A stretch of 64,000 nt of DNA from Dyella jiangningensis. GTDB taxonomy: Bacteria; Pseudomonadota; Gammaproteobacteria; Xanthomonadales; Rhodanobacteraceae. The DNA lies in the NCBI RefSeq assembly GCF_003264855.1, contig NZ_NFZS01000004.1:124001-188000 (forward strand), written 5' to 3'. Every line of letters begins with the position of its first letter. Position 1 is the first letter of the stretch. The notes under the pieces are model-generated. The model worked only from the letters and a program-made list of their open reading frames with translations, had not been told where the DNA came from and made no database searches. Shown piece after piece: positions 10,126 to 22,017 of the stretch. The translations under genes were made by a program, and so were the position numbers.

Positions 10126-10154
10126 ATATTAGCGAGATGGCCGATTTCTTGCAA
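10126..10154 (-). promoter_or_regulatory. promoter of the initiator tRNA-rimP-nusA-infB unit
   Basis: On the minus strand a TTGCAA -35 (10149-10154) and a TAATAT -10 (10126-10131) are separated by 17 bases. Transcription should start near 10119, about 7 bases before the mature tRNA 5' end. No equally good promoter is seen between the tRNA and rimP. Confidence 0.8.
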
Positions 10155-10224
10155 GCCTGTTTCGCAAATTTATTTCAGTACTTCTGCAAAAACATCGTGG
10201 CGGAAGCATCCGCCTCGATGCGCA

Positions 10225-11664
10225 TCAACCGACGAATACGCGCTGGCACCAGCCAAACAGCGGGCCCCAGGCGAGGCCCAGCACCAGCAGCGCCAGCACA
10301 TTCAGCGAAAGCACCAGGCGAACCGATACATCACCCTGCAGGCGCACTTCGGTGCCTTCGACCGGCTTGTCGAAGTACATCACCTTCACCACGCGCAGGT
10401 AGTAGTAGAGGCCGATGATGGCGAACACGGCACCGACGATCGCCAGCCACAGGAACCCGGCATGGATCGCGGCCTGCAGTACCAGCAGCTTGGCGAAGAA
10501 GCCAAACAGCGGAGGCACGCCGGCCAGCGAGAACATCACCAGCATCATCAGGAACGCGGCCCACGGCGAACGCTGGTTCAGGCCCTTGAGATCGTCGATC
10601 TCCTCGCATTCGAAACCCGCACGGGCCAGCGCCAGGATCACGCCGAAGGCCGCCGTGCCCATCAGCGCATAGCTGATCGCATAGAACAGCGCCGCCGCGT
10701 AACCCTCGGGGCCTGCATTGACCAGACCCAGCAGCAGGTACCCCATGTGCGAGATGGTCGAATACGCCAGCAGACGCTTGAGGTTGCTTTGCACGATGGC
10801 CACGATGTTGCCGATGGCCAGCGACAGGACCGCCAGGCAGGCCAGCATCAGCTGCCAGTGCTGCGACAGGTCACCCAGGCCGGAGGCCAGCAGGCGGTAG
10901 GCCATGCCGAACGCAGCCAGCTTCGGCGCCGAGCCGATGAAGATGGTCACGGCGGTCGGCGAACCCTGGTACACGTCCGGAATCCACATGTGGAACGGCG
11001 CCGCGCCCAGCTTGAAGGCGATGCCCACGATCATGAAGATCAGGCCGAAGACCAGCAGGTGCGGCATGCCGGTGTGGGTCGCGGCCATGTGCAGGCGGGC
11101 CAGGTCCAGCGTGCCGGTGGCGCCATAGACCATCGACATGCCGTACAGCAGCATGCCCGAGGCGAGCGCGCCCAGCACGAAGTACTTGATGGCCGCTTCC
11201 GACGAGAGTCGCGAATCGCGATTGAGCGCCACCAGCGCATAGGACGACAGCGTGAGCTGCTCCAGGCCCAGGTACACCGTGACCAGGCTGCCGGCCGAGA
11301 CCAGCAGCATGATGCCGATCACCGCGAAGATCGACAGCGTGTAGAACTCGCCGACGAAGAGCTTGCGGTCGATCAGGTACGGCTTGGCGTAGACGAACAC
11401 CAGGGCGGTGGCGAGCAGCGCGAAGACCTTGAGGATCTCGGCCACGCCGTCGCGGACGAACATGCCGCTGAAGGCGGTCACCGGCTGGCTGGGCTGGCCA
11501 CCCACCACCAGGTAGATCGCCACCACCAGTACGGCGATGGAGAGCCAGTGCAGCAAGGGGCGCTGTTCCGCCTTCATGAAGGCGTCCAGGAGCAGCAGCA
11601 AGCACGCTGCCGCCACCAGATACAGCTCCGGCAGCAGGATCAGAATGTCATTGAAATTCGGCAT
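10225..11664 (-). CDS. nuoN: NADH-quinone oxidoreductase subunit N
   Basis: NuoN is one of the three antiporter-like proton-pumping membrane subunits of complex I. The 479-residue protein is almost wholly hydrophobic with about 14 membrane segments. It carries the conserved antiporter region AAPFHMWIPDVYQGSPTAVT and SNLKRLLAYSTISHMGYLLL, including the helix-breaking and lysine positions of the family. It is the last gene of the nuo operon, 16 bases after nuoM. A weak hairpin (10199-10214) and the initiator tRNA promoter follow. Confidence 0.97.
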   Translation of the reverse strand: MPNFNDILILLPELYLVAAACLLLLLDAFMKAEQRPLLHWLSIAVLVVAIYLVVGGQPSQPVTAFSGMFVRDGVAEILKVFALLATALVFVYAKPYLIDRKLFVGEFYTLSIFAVIGIMLLVSAGSLVTVYLGLEQLTLSSYALVALNRDSRLSSEAAIKYFVLGALASGMLLYGMSMVYGATGTLDLARLHMAATHTGMPHLLVFGLIFMIVGIAFKLGAAPFHMWIPDVYQGSPTAVTIFIGSAPKLAAFGMAYRLLASGLGDLSQHWQLMLACLAVLSLAIGNIVAIVQSNLKRLLAYSTISHMGYLLLGLVNAGPEGYAAALFYAISYALMGTAAFGVILALARAGFECEEIDDLKGLNQRSPWAAFLMMLVMFSLAGVPPLFGFFAKLLVLQAAIHAGFLWLAIVGAVFAIIGLYYYLRVVKVMYFDKPVEGTEVRLQGDVSVRLVLSLNVLALLVLGLAWGPLFGWCQRVFVG

Positions 11665-11680
11665 GATCAGTCAGTCCTGC

Positions 11681-13189
11681 TTAGATCTTGTGATTGCCAA
11701 GCTGCGTGACCAGCTGTGACACCGAGCTGTCCATCAGATGGACCAGCGGCTCCGGCCAGATGCCCAGCACCAGCGTGCCCGCGGCAAAGGCGCCCAGCAC
11801 AAACCACTCGCGGCCGTTGATGTCCTTCATCTCGGCCACGTGCGGGTTGGTGATGTCGCCCCACAGCACGCGCTTGACCAGGTACAGCGTGTAGGCCGCA
11901 CTGATGATCAGCGTGAAGGCGGCAAACAGCGCGATCCACGGGTTGGCCTGGAAGCTGGCCAGGATCACCTGGAACTCGCCGACGAAGCCGCTGGTGCCCG
12001 GCATGCCGGTGTTGGCCATGGCGAACAGCACGTAGAAGAAACCGAACCACGGCATCACGTTGATGACGCCGCCGTAGTCCTTGATCTGGCGGGTATGCAG
12101 GCGGTCATACAGCACGCCGATGCACGAGAACATCGCGCCCGACACGAAGCCGTGCGAAATCATCTGCACCATGGCGCCCTGCACGCCCAGCTTGGCCGCG
12201 TCCAGGTTGTTGTTGCCGCGCACCAGCATGAAGGCGATGAAGATGCCCAGGGTGACGAAGCCCATGTGCGCCACGGACGAGTACGCCACCAGCTTCTTCA
12301 TGTCCTCCTGCACCAGCGCGATGTAGCCGATGTAGATCACCGCGATCAGCGACAGCGTGATCACGACCGGGGCATAGGACTCCGTGGCGTCCGGCGTGAT
12401 CGGCAGCGAGAAACGCAGGAAACCGTAGCCGCCGAGCTTCAGCATGATCGCGGCCAGCACCACCGAGCCGCCCGTCGGCGCTTCCACGTGCGCATCCGGC
12501 AGCCAGGTGTGCACCGGCACCATCGGCACCTTCACCGCGAAGGCGATGAGGAAGGCGAAGAACAGCCAGGTCTGCTCCTTCATGCTCAACGGCAGCGCGG
12601 TCAGCTGCGCCAGGTCGAACGTGCCGGCCTTCAGGTACAGGTAGATCAGGCCCACCAGCATGAAGATGGAGCCGAAGAACGTGTAGATGAAGAACTTCAG
12701 CGTGGCGTACACGCGACGCGGGCCACCCCAGACACCGATGAGGATGAACATCGGGATCAGCATGGCCTCGAAGAACACGTAGAACAGCAACGCGTCCGTC
12801 GCGCAGAACACGCCGATCATCAGGCCTTCGAGCACCAGCATGGCGGCCATGTACTGGTGCGGGTTGACCTGGATGACCTCCCAGGCGCCCACGATGACCA
12901 GGATGCCCACGAAGGTGGTCAGCAGGATCAGCGCCACGGAGATGCCGTCGACAGCCAGTGCGTAATGCACGTTGAGGCCGGCGATCCACAGATGGTCTTC
13001 GACCAGCTGCTTGGCGGCGTCGCCCGCGTTGTACTGCGGCAACAGGTAGAGGCTGACCGCGAAGGTGGCGATGGCCACCAGCAGCGAGATCCAGCGCGCG
13101 GCGTTCGGCCGGCTGGAGCCGGCGAGCAGCACGGGGATGGCGCCCACGATGGGGAGCCAGATCAGCAGGCTGAGCAAATGATTGAACAT
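11681..13189 (-). CDS. nuoM: NADH-quinone oxidoreductase subunit M
   Basis: Antiporter-like membrane subunit of complex I, 502 residues, with about 14 membrane helices. Conserved features include the MVPVHTWLPDAHVEAPTGGS segment, the EDMKKLVAYSSVAHMGFVTL helix, and the N-terminal half glutamate in a CFAT-like region (GVFCATDALLFYVFFEAMLI). It begins 13 bases after the nuoL stop. No frame disruption is seen here, in contrast to nuoL. Confidence 0.97.
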   Translation of the reverse strand: MFNHLLSLLIWLPIVGAIPVLLAGSSRPNAARWISLLVAIATFAVSLYLLPQYNAGDAAKQLVEDHLWIAGLNVHYALAVDGISVALILLTTFVGILVIVGAWEVIQVNPHQYMAAMLVLEGLMIGVFCATDALLFYVFFEAMLIPMFILIGVWGGPRRVYATLKFFIYTFFGSIFMLVGLIYLYLKAGTFDLAQLTALPLSMKEQTWLFFAFLIAFAVKVPMVPVHTWLPDAHVEAPTGGSVVLAAIMLKLGGYGFLRFSLPITPDATESYAPVVITLSLIAVIYIGYIALVQEDMKKLVAYSSVAHMGFVTLGIFIAFMLVRGNNNLDAAKLGVQGAMVQMISHGFVSGAMFSCIGVLYDRLHTRQIKDYGGVINVMPWFGFFYVLFAMANTGMPGTSGFVGEFQVILASFQANPWIALFAAFTLIISAAYTLYLVKRVLWGDITNPHVAEMKDINGREWFVLGAFAAGTLVLGIWPEPLVHLMDSSVSQLVTQLGNHKI

Positions 13190-13202
13190 GGAGCAGGTTC
13201 CC

Positions 13203-15235
<2,033 letters not shown>

Positions 15236-15239
15236 TGGC

Positions 15240-15545
15240 TCAACCCTTCATGCTGTCGATTTCGGCGACATTGATGGTGCTGCGGTTGCGGAACAGCAGG
15301 ACCAGGATCGCCAGGCCGATGGCGGTTTCCGCCGCGGCCACGGTGAGGATGAAGAACACGAACACCTGCCCTGCCACGTCCCCCAGGAAACGGGAGAACG
15401 CCACGAAGTTGATGTTGACGGCGAGCAGCATGAGCTCGATCGACATCAGCAGCACGATCACGTTCTTGCGATTGATGAAGAGACTGGCCAGGGCGATGCT
15501 GAAGAGCACCGCGCCGAGCACGATGAAATGGGCGAGCGTGATCAT
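15240..15545 (-). CDS. nuoK: NADH-quinone oxidoreductase subunit K
   Basis: Small membrane subunit of complex I with three helices, 101 residues, the usual family length. It begins [20 protein letters not shown] and has the conserved glutamate in the second helix ([20 protein letters not shown]), essential for proton coupling in the family. Its start overlaps the nuoJ stop by 4 bases, and nuoL follows after 4 bases, so translation is probably coupled. Confidence 0.97.
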   Translation of the reverse strand: MITLAHFIVLGAVLFSIALASLFINRKNVIVLLMSIELMLLAVNINFVAFSRFLGDVAGQVFVFFILTVAAAETAIGLAILVLLFRNRSTINVAEIDSMKG

Positions 15546-16195
15546 GGGGTGGTCTCCTTGCCCGGTTCTGCCTGGGGCGCGGCGGGCACTTCAGCCGCCA
15601 TCTTCACCACGCGGATGCGGCTGGCTGCCTTGACGCGAACCTGCTGCGAGGCCTGCTGGTGGCGCACGCCGGTGCGGTGACGCAGGGTCAGCACGACGGC
15701 GGCGACGACGCCGACGGTGAGGATCAATGCGGCGATTTCGAACGGCAGCAGGAACTGGGTATACAGCGCATGGCCCAGCCATTCGGTGTTGGACATGCCG
15801 ACGGCGGCCGCGGGATCGGCGCCCATCACCGCCTGGTGCATGGCGCGCACGCCGATCAACGCGAGCATTTCGCCGAGCATGACCAGGGCCACGATGATGC
15901 CCACCGGCAGGTACTTGATGAAACCTTCGCGCACCCGCTCCTGGTTGATGTCGAGCATCATCACCACGAACAGGAACAGCACCATCACCGCGCCCACGTA
16001 GACCACGATGAGGGCGATGGCGAGGAACTCCGCTTCGGCGAGCAGCCAGATGCACGCGGTGCTGAAGAAGGTGAGCACCAGCGCCAGCACGGCATGCACC
16101 GTGTTGCGCAGGCTGATCACGCCCAGCGCGGCGACCACGGTGACCGCAGCGAACGCGTAGAAGCAGACGAGTTGGAACACAGAAGGATCGATCAC
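15542..16195 (-). CDS. nuoJ: NADH-quinone oxidoreductase subunit J
   Basis: Membrane subunit of complex I with five helices. I choose the GTG at 16195 ([20 protein letters not shown]), which has GAGG about 8 bases upstream and begins 10 bases after the nuoI stop. An upstream in-frame ATG at 16264 would lie inside nuoI. The product is 217 residues, with the conserved [19 protein letters not shown] helix and a C-terminal basic tail followed by an Ala/Pro-rich end, a little longer than in enterobacteria. Confidence 0.95.
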   Translation of the reverse strand: MIDPSVFQLVCFYAFAAVTVVAALGVISLRNTVHAVLALVLTFFSTACIWLLAEAEFLAIALIVVYVGAVMVLFLFVVMMLDINQERVREGFIKYLPVGIIVALVMLGEMLALIGVRAMHQAVMGADPAAAVGMSNTEWLGHALYTQFLLPFEIAALILTVGVVAAVVLTLRHRTGVRHQQASQQVRVKAASRIRVVKMAAEVPAAPQAEPGKETTP

Positions 16196-16205
16196 AGTAG
16201 TGTCC

Positions 16206-16697
16206 TCAACGGTACGCGGCGTCTTGAGCGCGGGCCGCGGCGATGTCCGCTTCGAAGCGGTCACCGATGGCCAGCAACTGCGGCTTGGTCACCACGTTCT
16301 CGCCACGCTGCTCGAAGTGGTACTCGTGAATATGCGTCTCGACGATCGAGTCGACCGGGCAGCTCTCTTCGCAGAATCCGCAGAAGATGCACTTGAACAG
16401 GTCGATGTCGTAGCGCGTGGTGCGGCGCTGGCCGTCGCTTTCGCGCGGGGCCGAGTCGATGGTGATGGCGAGTGCCGGGCACACCGCCTCGCACAGCTTG
16501 CACGCGATGCAACGCTCTTCGCCGTTGGCGTAACGGCGAAGCGCATGCAGACCGCGGAAGCGGTTGGACTTGGGGATGTGCTCCATCGGGTAGCGCATCG
16601 TGTACTTCGGGCTGAACATGTAGCGCATGGTCAGGGCCATGCCCTTGAACAGCTCGATGAGCAGCAGGCTCTTGAAATAGTGAGTAACGCGGTTCAT
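16206..16697 (-). CDS. nuoI: NADH-quinone oxidoreductase subunit I
   Basis: Peripheral-arm ferredoxin-like subunit that carries two 4Fe-4S clusters (N6a and N6b) and passes electrons to NuoB. The 163-residue protein has two CxxCxxCxxxCP motifs ([18 protein letters not shown] and [19 protein letters not shown]). The gap from nuoH (about 100 bases) is unusually wide for this operon and holds a repeat-like hairpin. Confidence 0.97.
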   Translation of the reverse strand: MNRVTHYFKSLLLIELFKGMALTMRYMFSPKYTMRYPMEHIPKSNRFRGLHALRRYANGEERCIACKLCEAVCPALAITIDSAPRESDGQRRTTRYDIDLFKCIFCGFCEESCPVDSIVETHIHEYHFEQRGENVVTKPQLLAIGDRFEADIAAARAQDAAYR

Positions 16698-16718
16698 AGG
16701 TACGCTCTCGGCATAACG

Positions 16719-16775
16719 CCCTTCTCCCTTCCGGGGAGAAGGTGCCCGTCAGGGCGGATGAGGGGCGGGTGCTCG
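16719..16775. repeat. repeat-like hairpin between nuoH and nuoI
   Basis: The nuoH-nuoI gap contains a 9-bp perfect inverted repeat (16720-16728 with 16734-16742, 5-base loop), followed by a GC-rich stretch with GGTGCCCGTCAGGGCGGATG. The composition (CCCTTCTCCC / GGGAGAAGG followed by a GAGGGG-rich part) resembles short dispersed intergenic repeats of proteobacterial genomes. Only one copy is in this window, so its repeat nature is inferred. Confidence 0.45.
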
Positions 16776-16800
16776 CGATGACGCTGGTCGAAACTAGCCC

Positions 16801-17826
16801 TCATAAGCCCCCCACCGTGACCCAGCCGAAATACTTCATGCAGCCGGCGACGAGGACCCAGACGATGGTGATGGGGATGAATACCTTCCAGCCCAGACGC
16901 ATGATCTGGTCATAGCGGTAGCGCGGGAAGCTGGCGCGGAACCACAGGAAGAGGAAGGCGAACAGGAAAACCTTGGCGAACAGCCACAGGATGCTGCCGT
17001 GGCCCAGGAAGCCCCACGATGCCGGCAGCGGCGACAGCCAGCCGCCCATGAACAGGATCGAGGCCAGGAAGCTGACCAGGATCATGTTGGCGTATTCGGC
17101 CAGGAAGAACAGCGCGAAGGCCGAGCCCGAGTATTCCACGTGGAAGCCGGCGACGATTTCCGATTCACCTTCCGCCACGTCGAACGGCGCGCGATTGGTT
17201 TCGGCCACGCCCGAGATGAAGTAGATGATGAAGACCGGCAGCAGCGGCCACATGAACCAGTCGCCGATGCCCTTGCTGCCAGCCTGTGCATGCACGATGT
17301 CGGTCAGGTTCAGCGAACCCGACAGCACCAGCACGCAGACCAGGCACAGGCCCATCGCCAGTTCATAGGAGATGACCTGCGCGGCCGAACGCATGGCGCC
17401 CAGCAGTGCGTAGCGCGAGTTGGAAGCCCAGCCGGCGAGGATGATGCCGTACACGCCCAGCGAGGTCATCGCCAGCAGGTACAGAAGACCGGCGTTGACG
17501 TTGGCCAGCACCATCTTGTCGTCGAACGGAATCACCGCCCAGGCGGCCAGCGCAGGCACCAGCGCGATCATCGGTGCCAGGTAATACAGCGCCTTGTTCG
17601 CACTGGTCGGAAGGATCACTTCCTTCAGCAGCAGCTTGACCACGTCGGCAAAGGCCTGCAGCAGGCCGAAGGGACCGATCTTGTTGGGTCCCATGCGCAC
17701 ATGCATCCAGCCGATGACCTTGCGCTCCCACCACACGTACATCGCGACCGCGATCACCAGCGGCAGGACGATGCACAGGATGTAGACGATTGGCCAGATG
17801 ATCTGGTTGAGGATCTGTTCGCCCAT
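16801..17826 (-). CDS. nuoH: NADH-quinone oxidoreductase subunit H
   Basis: Membrane subunit at the junction with the peripheral arm that contributes to the quinone channel. The 341-residue protein has about eight helices and the conserved loops [20 protein letters not shown] and [20 protein letters not shown] with their charged residues. It starts 4 bases after the nuoG stop. Confidence 0.97.
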   Translation of the reverse strand: MGEQILNQIIWPIVYILCIVLPLVIAVAMYVWWERKVIGWMHVRMGPNKIGPFGLLQAFADVVKLLLKEVILPTSANKALYYLAPMIALVPALAAWAVIPFDDKMVLANVNAGLLYLLAMTSLGVYGIILAGWASNSRYALLGAMRSAAQVISYELAMGLCLVCVLVLSGSLNLTDIVHAQAGSKGIGDWFMWPLLPVFIIYFISGVAETNRAPFDVAEGESEIVAGFHVEYSGSAFALFFLAEYANMILVSFLASILFMGGWLSPLPASWGFLGHGSILWLFAKVFLFAFLFLWFRASFPRYRYDQIMRLGWKVFIPITIVWVLVAGCMKYFGWVTVGGL

Positions 17827-17830
17827 GTGC

Positions 17831-20152
17831 TTACGCCTTGCTCAGGGTGAGGGCCGCGCCGTACGGCGGCAGCGTGACAGTGTCGTCGTGTGCGGCTTCG
17901 ATCCAGGCGGCGCCGTCGGGCACGCTTGCATCGATGACCAGCGGCAGCACGGCATCGGCGATGCGGACCGCGGCGCCCTCGCCCAGCCCCTGGCGCTGCG
18001 CTTCATCGGCATTCACGCGTACGGCCGGTACGCGGTTCAGCGGATGCTTGCTCAGCGCCGTGGCGCGACGGAGTACCGCGTCGGTGCGGTAGATCGGCCA
18101 GGTAGCGAGACGCGTCAGGCCCGAGGCCGACGGACGCGACGCCAGTTCGGCGCGAGCCTGGTGACCACGCGGGCTGATGCCTTCGCGCAGGCCAGCCAGG
18201 TCGTCGAACTCGAAGCCGGCAACCTTGAGCACGCCGCCCAGGGCGCGCAGCACCTTCCAGCCCGGACGTGCTTCGCCCGGGGCCTTGGCGCCGGCGGCCA
18301 CGCTCTGGGCGAGGCCGTCGACGTTCACCAGGGTGCCGTCGATTTCCGGCAGCAGCGCGATCGGCAGGATCACGTTGGCCACTTCGCGCAGCGCGGGGCT
18401 GGCATAGGCGGAGAACGCGACGACCTGCTGGGCGCCCTTCAACGCCTTGAGCAGCGCAGCGCCGTCGGCCACGTCTTGCGGCTCGACGCCGTACAGCACG
18501 TAAGCCTTGCGCGGCTGGGCCAGCATGGCCTGTGCGTCGAGACCGCCATTGCCCGGCAGCACGCCGACCTGGGCCAGGCCCACAGCGTTCGCGCCAACCG
18601 GCAGTTCGTTGTAGCCGGCACCGGTGGCCTCCGCGATGAAGCGAGCCACGGTACGCAGCCAAGAGGCCTGCGGATGGGTGACAGCCGCCTCGCCGAGGAT
18701 GACCACGGCGCTGCCGCTCTTCATCGCGGCGATGGCGTCCTTGTCACCCTGGTCGGACGACGCGCCGTCGATGGCCGAAGCCAATGCGGAAGGCGCGCTC
18801 GCACCGCCTTCGACGGCCGCCTTGGCCAGCGACAGCAGCGCATCGACCAGTGCCTGCGGCGCCACGATGGCTTCGCCGGCCAGCTTGTAGTTGAAGTTGA
18901 AGCTCGCCGGATTGACGGCGTAGACCTTGGCGCCCTTCTTCACCGCCTGATGGATACGGTGGTTAAGCAGCGGCATCTCGTGACGCAGGTCCGAGCCGAC
19001 CAGCAACGCCGCCTTGACCTTGTCCAGTTCGGCCACCGGCTTGGCGAACGCCACGGCGGCCGCGTTGTCGGCGAAGTCGAGCTGGCGCAGGCGGTGGTCG
19101 ATGTGGGCGCTGCCCAGGCCTCGCGCGAGGCGAACCAGCAGGTCGCCTTCCTCGTTGGTGGTGGCCGGGTAGACCAGCACGCCCAGTTCGCTGCCCGGCA
19201 CTGCCTTCAGCGATTCCGCAGCCGCACCCAGTGCGTCTTCCCACGTCGTGGTCTGCCACTGGCCGTTGCGCTTCACCTGCGGCGCGTTCACGCGATCGGC
19301 AGCGTACAGGCCCTGGTGGCTGTAGCGGTCACGGTCGGACAGCCAGCACTCGTTGATCGATTCGTTGTCGCGCGGCACCGTGCGCAGCACCTCGCCGCGG
19401 CGGGTATGCAGCCACAGGTTCGAGCCCAGCGCGTCGTGATAGGCGACGGACGGCTTGGCGATCAATTCCCAGGCGCGCGCCTGGTACTGGAACGGCTTGT
19501 TGGTCAGCGCGCCGACCGGGCAGACGTCGATGATGTTGCCCGACAGCTCCGTCTCGATGGTCTTGCCGATGTAGGTGCCGATCTGCAGGTTGTCGCCACG
19601 GCTCATGCCGCCCAGCTCGTAGGTGCCGGCGATCTCGCTGGTGAAGCGCACGCAGCGCGTGCACTGGATGCAGCGGGTCATCTCGGTGGCGACCAGCGGG
19701 CCGAGGTTTTCGTCCGCGATGGTGCGCTTGCGCTCGGTGTAGCGCGACACGCTGCGGCCGTAGCCCAGCGCGACGTCCTGCAGTTCGCACTCGCCGCCCT
19801 GATCGCAGATCGGGCAATCCAGCGGGTGGTTGATCAGCAGGAATTCCATGACGTCCTTCTGATACTTCAGGGCGACGTCCGTACGGGTCTTCACCTTCAT
19901 GCCTTCCGCCACCGGGGTGGCGCAAGCCGGCTGCGGCTTGGGCATGGGCTTGCCGCCCATCTCCACTTCCACCAGGCACATGCGGCAGTTGGCGGCGATC
20001 GGGAGCTTGCGGTGGTAGCAGAAGCGCGGGATCGACACGCCAATGGCGTCGGCCGCTTCGATGATCATGGCGCCCTTGCGGATCTGCGTGGGCTTGCCAT
20101 CGACCTCGATGTTCACCAGGTCGAGGTTGGGCGTAGCGGGCTGCGCACTCAT
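17831..20152 (-). CDS. nuoG: NADH-quinone oxidoreductase subunit G
   Basis: Largest peripheral subunit, carrying several Fe-S clusters of the electron wire. The 773-residue protein has an N-terminal 2Fe-2S ferredoxin domain (CYHRK...[14 protein letters not shown]...C), a His/Cys cluster region with [13 protein letters not shown], the 4Fe-4S motif [10 protein letters not shown], and a molybdopterin-oxidoreductase-like C-terminal part that is not catalytic. Its start overlaps the nuoF stop by 4 bases (ATGA). Confidence 0.97.
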   Translation of the reverse strand: MSAQPATPNLDLVNIEVDGKPTQIRKGAMIIEAADAIGVSIPRFCYHRKLPIAANCRMCLVEVEMGGKPMPKPQPACATPVAEGMKVKTRTDVALKYQKDVMEFLLINHPLDCPICDQGGECELQDVALGYGRSVSRYTERKRTIADENLGPLVATEMTRCIQCTRCVRFTSEIAGTYELGGMSRGDNLQIGTYIGKTIETELSGNIIDVCPVGALTNKPFQYQARAWELIAKPSVAYHDALGSNLWLHTRRGEVLRTVPRDNESINECWLSDRDRYSHQGLYAADRVNAPQVKRNGQWQTTTWEDALGAAAESLKAVPGSELGVLVYPATTNEEGDLLVRLARGLGSAHIDHRLRQLDFADNAAAVAFAKPVAELDKVKAALLVGSDLRHEMPLLNHRIHQAVKKGAKVYAVNPASFNFNYKLAGEAIVAPQALVDALLSLAKAAVEGGASAPSALASAIDGASSDQGDKDAIAAMKSGSAVVILGEAAVTHPQASWLRTVARFIAEATGAGYNELPVGANAVGLAQVGVLPGNGGLDAQAMLAQPRKAYVLYGVEPQDVADGAALLKALKGAQQVVAFSAYASPALREVANVILPIALLPEIDGTLVNVDGLAQSVAAGAKAPGEARPGWKVLRALGGVLKVAGFEFDDLAGLREGISPRGHQARAELASRPSASGLTRLATWPIYRTDAVLRRATALSKHPLNRVPAVRVNADEAQRQGLGEGAAVRIADAVLPLVIDASVPDGAAWIEAAHDDTVTLPPYGAALTLSKA

Positions 20153-21459
20153 GCGGCGGCTCCAAGCTTGTCGTCGACGATGGAGCGACCGTTGACGATG
20201 TAGTACTCGAATTCATCCCAGAACTGGCGCAGGAAGCCCTGCACCGGCCACGCGGCGGCTTCGCCGAACGCGCAGATGGTGTGGCCTTCGATCTGGCCGG
20301 CAATGGCCTTCAGGCGATGCAGGTCGTCCATCGTGCCTTGGCCGGCAACGATGCGGTCCAGCACGCGGTGCATCCAGCCGGTGCCTTCGCGGCACGGCGT
20401 GCACTGGCCGCAGCTTTCCTTGTGGAAGAACTGCGAGATACGACGGGTGAAGCGCACCGTGCACACGGTGTCGTCGAGCACCACGATGGCGCCCGAGCCG
20501 AGGCCCGTCTTGAGGTCGCGCAAGGTGTCGTAGTCGAACGGCAGGCCCTTCAGCTGTTCGGCACGCAGCACCGGCATCGACACGCCGCCCGGGATCGCAC
20601 CCTTCAGCGTGCGGCCCGGACGCAGGCCGCCGGCCATTTCCAGCAGCTCGTCGAAGGTGGTGCCCAGCGGCACTTCGAAGTTGCCGCCCTTCTGCACGCA
20701 ACCGGAGACCGAGAAGATCTTCGGGCCACCGTTCTTGGTCTTGCTCTGCGCCAGGAACCAGTCCGCGCCCTTGCGCAGGATGGCCGGCACCGAGGCATAG
20801 GTTTCGGTGTTGTTGATGGTGCTGGGCTTGCCGTACAGGCCGAAGTTGGCCGGGAACGGCGGCTTGAAGCGCGGCTGGCCCTTCTTGCCTTCCAGCGATT
20901 CCATCAGCGCGGTCTCTTCGCCGCAGATGTACGCGCCGGCGCCGAGCGCGCCATAGATGTCCACGTTGAGGCCGGTGCCTTGGATGTTCTTGCCCAGCAG
21001 GCCGGCCGCGTAGGCTTCCTTCAGCGCCTCTTCGAAATGCTCGAACGGCTCGTGATGGAATTCGCCACGCAGGTAGTTGTAGGCGACGGTCGAGCCCGTG
21101 CAGTAGCACGCGATCGCCATGCCCTCGATCACCGCATGCGGGTTGAAGCGCAGGATGTCGCGGTCTTTGCAGGTGCCGGGTTCGGATTCGTCCGAGTTGC
21201 AGAGGATGTACTTCTGCATGTCGCCCTTGGGCATGAAGGACCACTTCAGGCCGGTCGGGAAGCCCGCGCCGCCACGGCCGCGCAGGTTGCTCTTCTTGAT
21301 CTCTTCGATCAAAGCAGTCGGGTCGGGCTTCTCGGCGAGGATCTTCTTCCACGCCTCATAACCACCGACCTGGGTATAGCTGTCCATCGCCCACGGCTTG
21401 TCGAAATGCAGCGTGGTGTACACAACTTGATGTTCTTTCGGTGCCGGACCGTATGCCAT
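20149..21459 (-). CDS. nuoF: NADH-quinone oxidoreductase subunit F (NADH- and FMN-binding)
   Basis: NuoF binds NADH and FMN and is the electron entry site of complex I. The 436-residue protein has the glycine-rich site [15 protein letters not shown], the [14 protein letters not shown] segment and the C-terminal 4Fe-4S motif [12 protein letters not shown] with a distal Cys in [14 protein letters not shown]. It begins 12 bases after nuoE. Confidence 0.98.
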   Translation of the reverse strand: MAYGPAPKEHQVVYTTLHFDKPWAMDSYTQVGGYEAWKKILAEKPDPTALIEEIKKSNLRGRGGAGFPTGLKWSFMPKGDMQKYILCNSDESEPGTCKDRDILRFNPHAVIEGMAIACYCTGSTVAYNYLRGEFHHEPFEHFEEALKEAYAAGLLGKNIQGTGLNVDIYGALGAGAYICGEETALMESLEGKKGQPRFKPPFPANFGLYGKPSTINNTETYASVPAILRKGADWFLAQSKTKNGGPKIFSVSGCVQKGGNFEVPLGTTFDELLEMAGGLRPGRTLKGAIPGGVSMPVLRAEQLKGLPFDYDTLRDLKTGLGSGAIVVLDDTVCTVRFTRRISQFFHKESCGQCTPCREGTGWMHRVLDRIVAGQGTMDDLHRLKAIAGQIEGHTICAFGEAAAWPVQGFLRQFWDEFEYYIVNGRSIVDDKLGAAA

Positions 21460-21471
21460 GGCGCCCTGCCC

Positions 21472-21999
21472 TTACTTGAGACCGTCGAGAATCTCGTCGA
21501 TCTTCTGGATCGACAGACGCTCGTGGTAGTGACCATTGACGGTCATCGCCGGCGCGCTGGCGCAAGCGGCGATGCATTCTTCTTCGCGCTTCAGATACAC
21601 GCGGCCATCGGCGGTGCTTTCACCGAGCTTGATGCCCAGCTTCTGCTCGCAATGCTTCACCAGGTCTTCCGCGCCGTTGAGCCAGCAGGAGATGTTGGTG
21701 CAGATGGCGACGTTGTTGCGGCCCACCGGCTTGGTCTCGAGCATCGAGTAGAAGCTGGCGACCTCGTAGGCCCACACGGCGGGCAGTTCGAGGTACTTGG
21801 CGACGGCCGTGATCAGCTCGTCAGTGAGGAAGCCGTGGTTCTGCTCCTGCGCGGCGAACAGCGCCTGGATCAGCGCCGAACGCTTGCGGTCGGGCGGAAA
21901 ACGGGCAACCCACTCCTCGATGTGATGACGAGTGTGTTCGTTGAGTACGACGAGCGGGTCGACGTTCTTGACCTGCTCGTAATTTCCGGTGGCTTTCAT
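21472..21999 (-). CDS. nuoE: NADH-quinone oxidoreductase subunit E
   Basis: Peripheral thioredoxin-like subunit with the 2Fe-2S cluster N1a, partner of NuoF. The 175-residue protein has the ligands in CTNISC and ECIAACASAP and the family segment YSMLETKPVGRN. It starts 18 bases after the nuoD stop. Confidence 0.97.
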   Translation of the reverse strand: MKATGNYEQVKNVDPLVVLNEHTRHHIEEWVARFPPDRKRSALIQALFAAQEQNHGFLTDELITAVAKYLELPAVWAYEVASFYSMLETKPVGRNNVAICTNISCWLNGAEDLVKHCEQKLGIKLGESTADGRVYLKREEECIAACASAPAMTVNGHYHERLSIQKIDEILDGLK

Positions 22000-22017
22000 G
22001 TGTGCTTTCCTCCGGGC

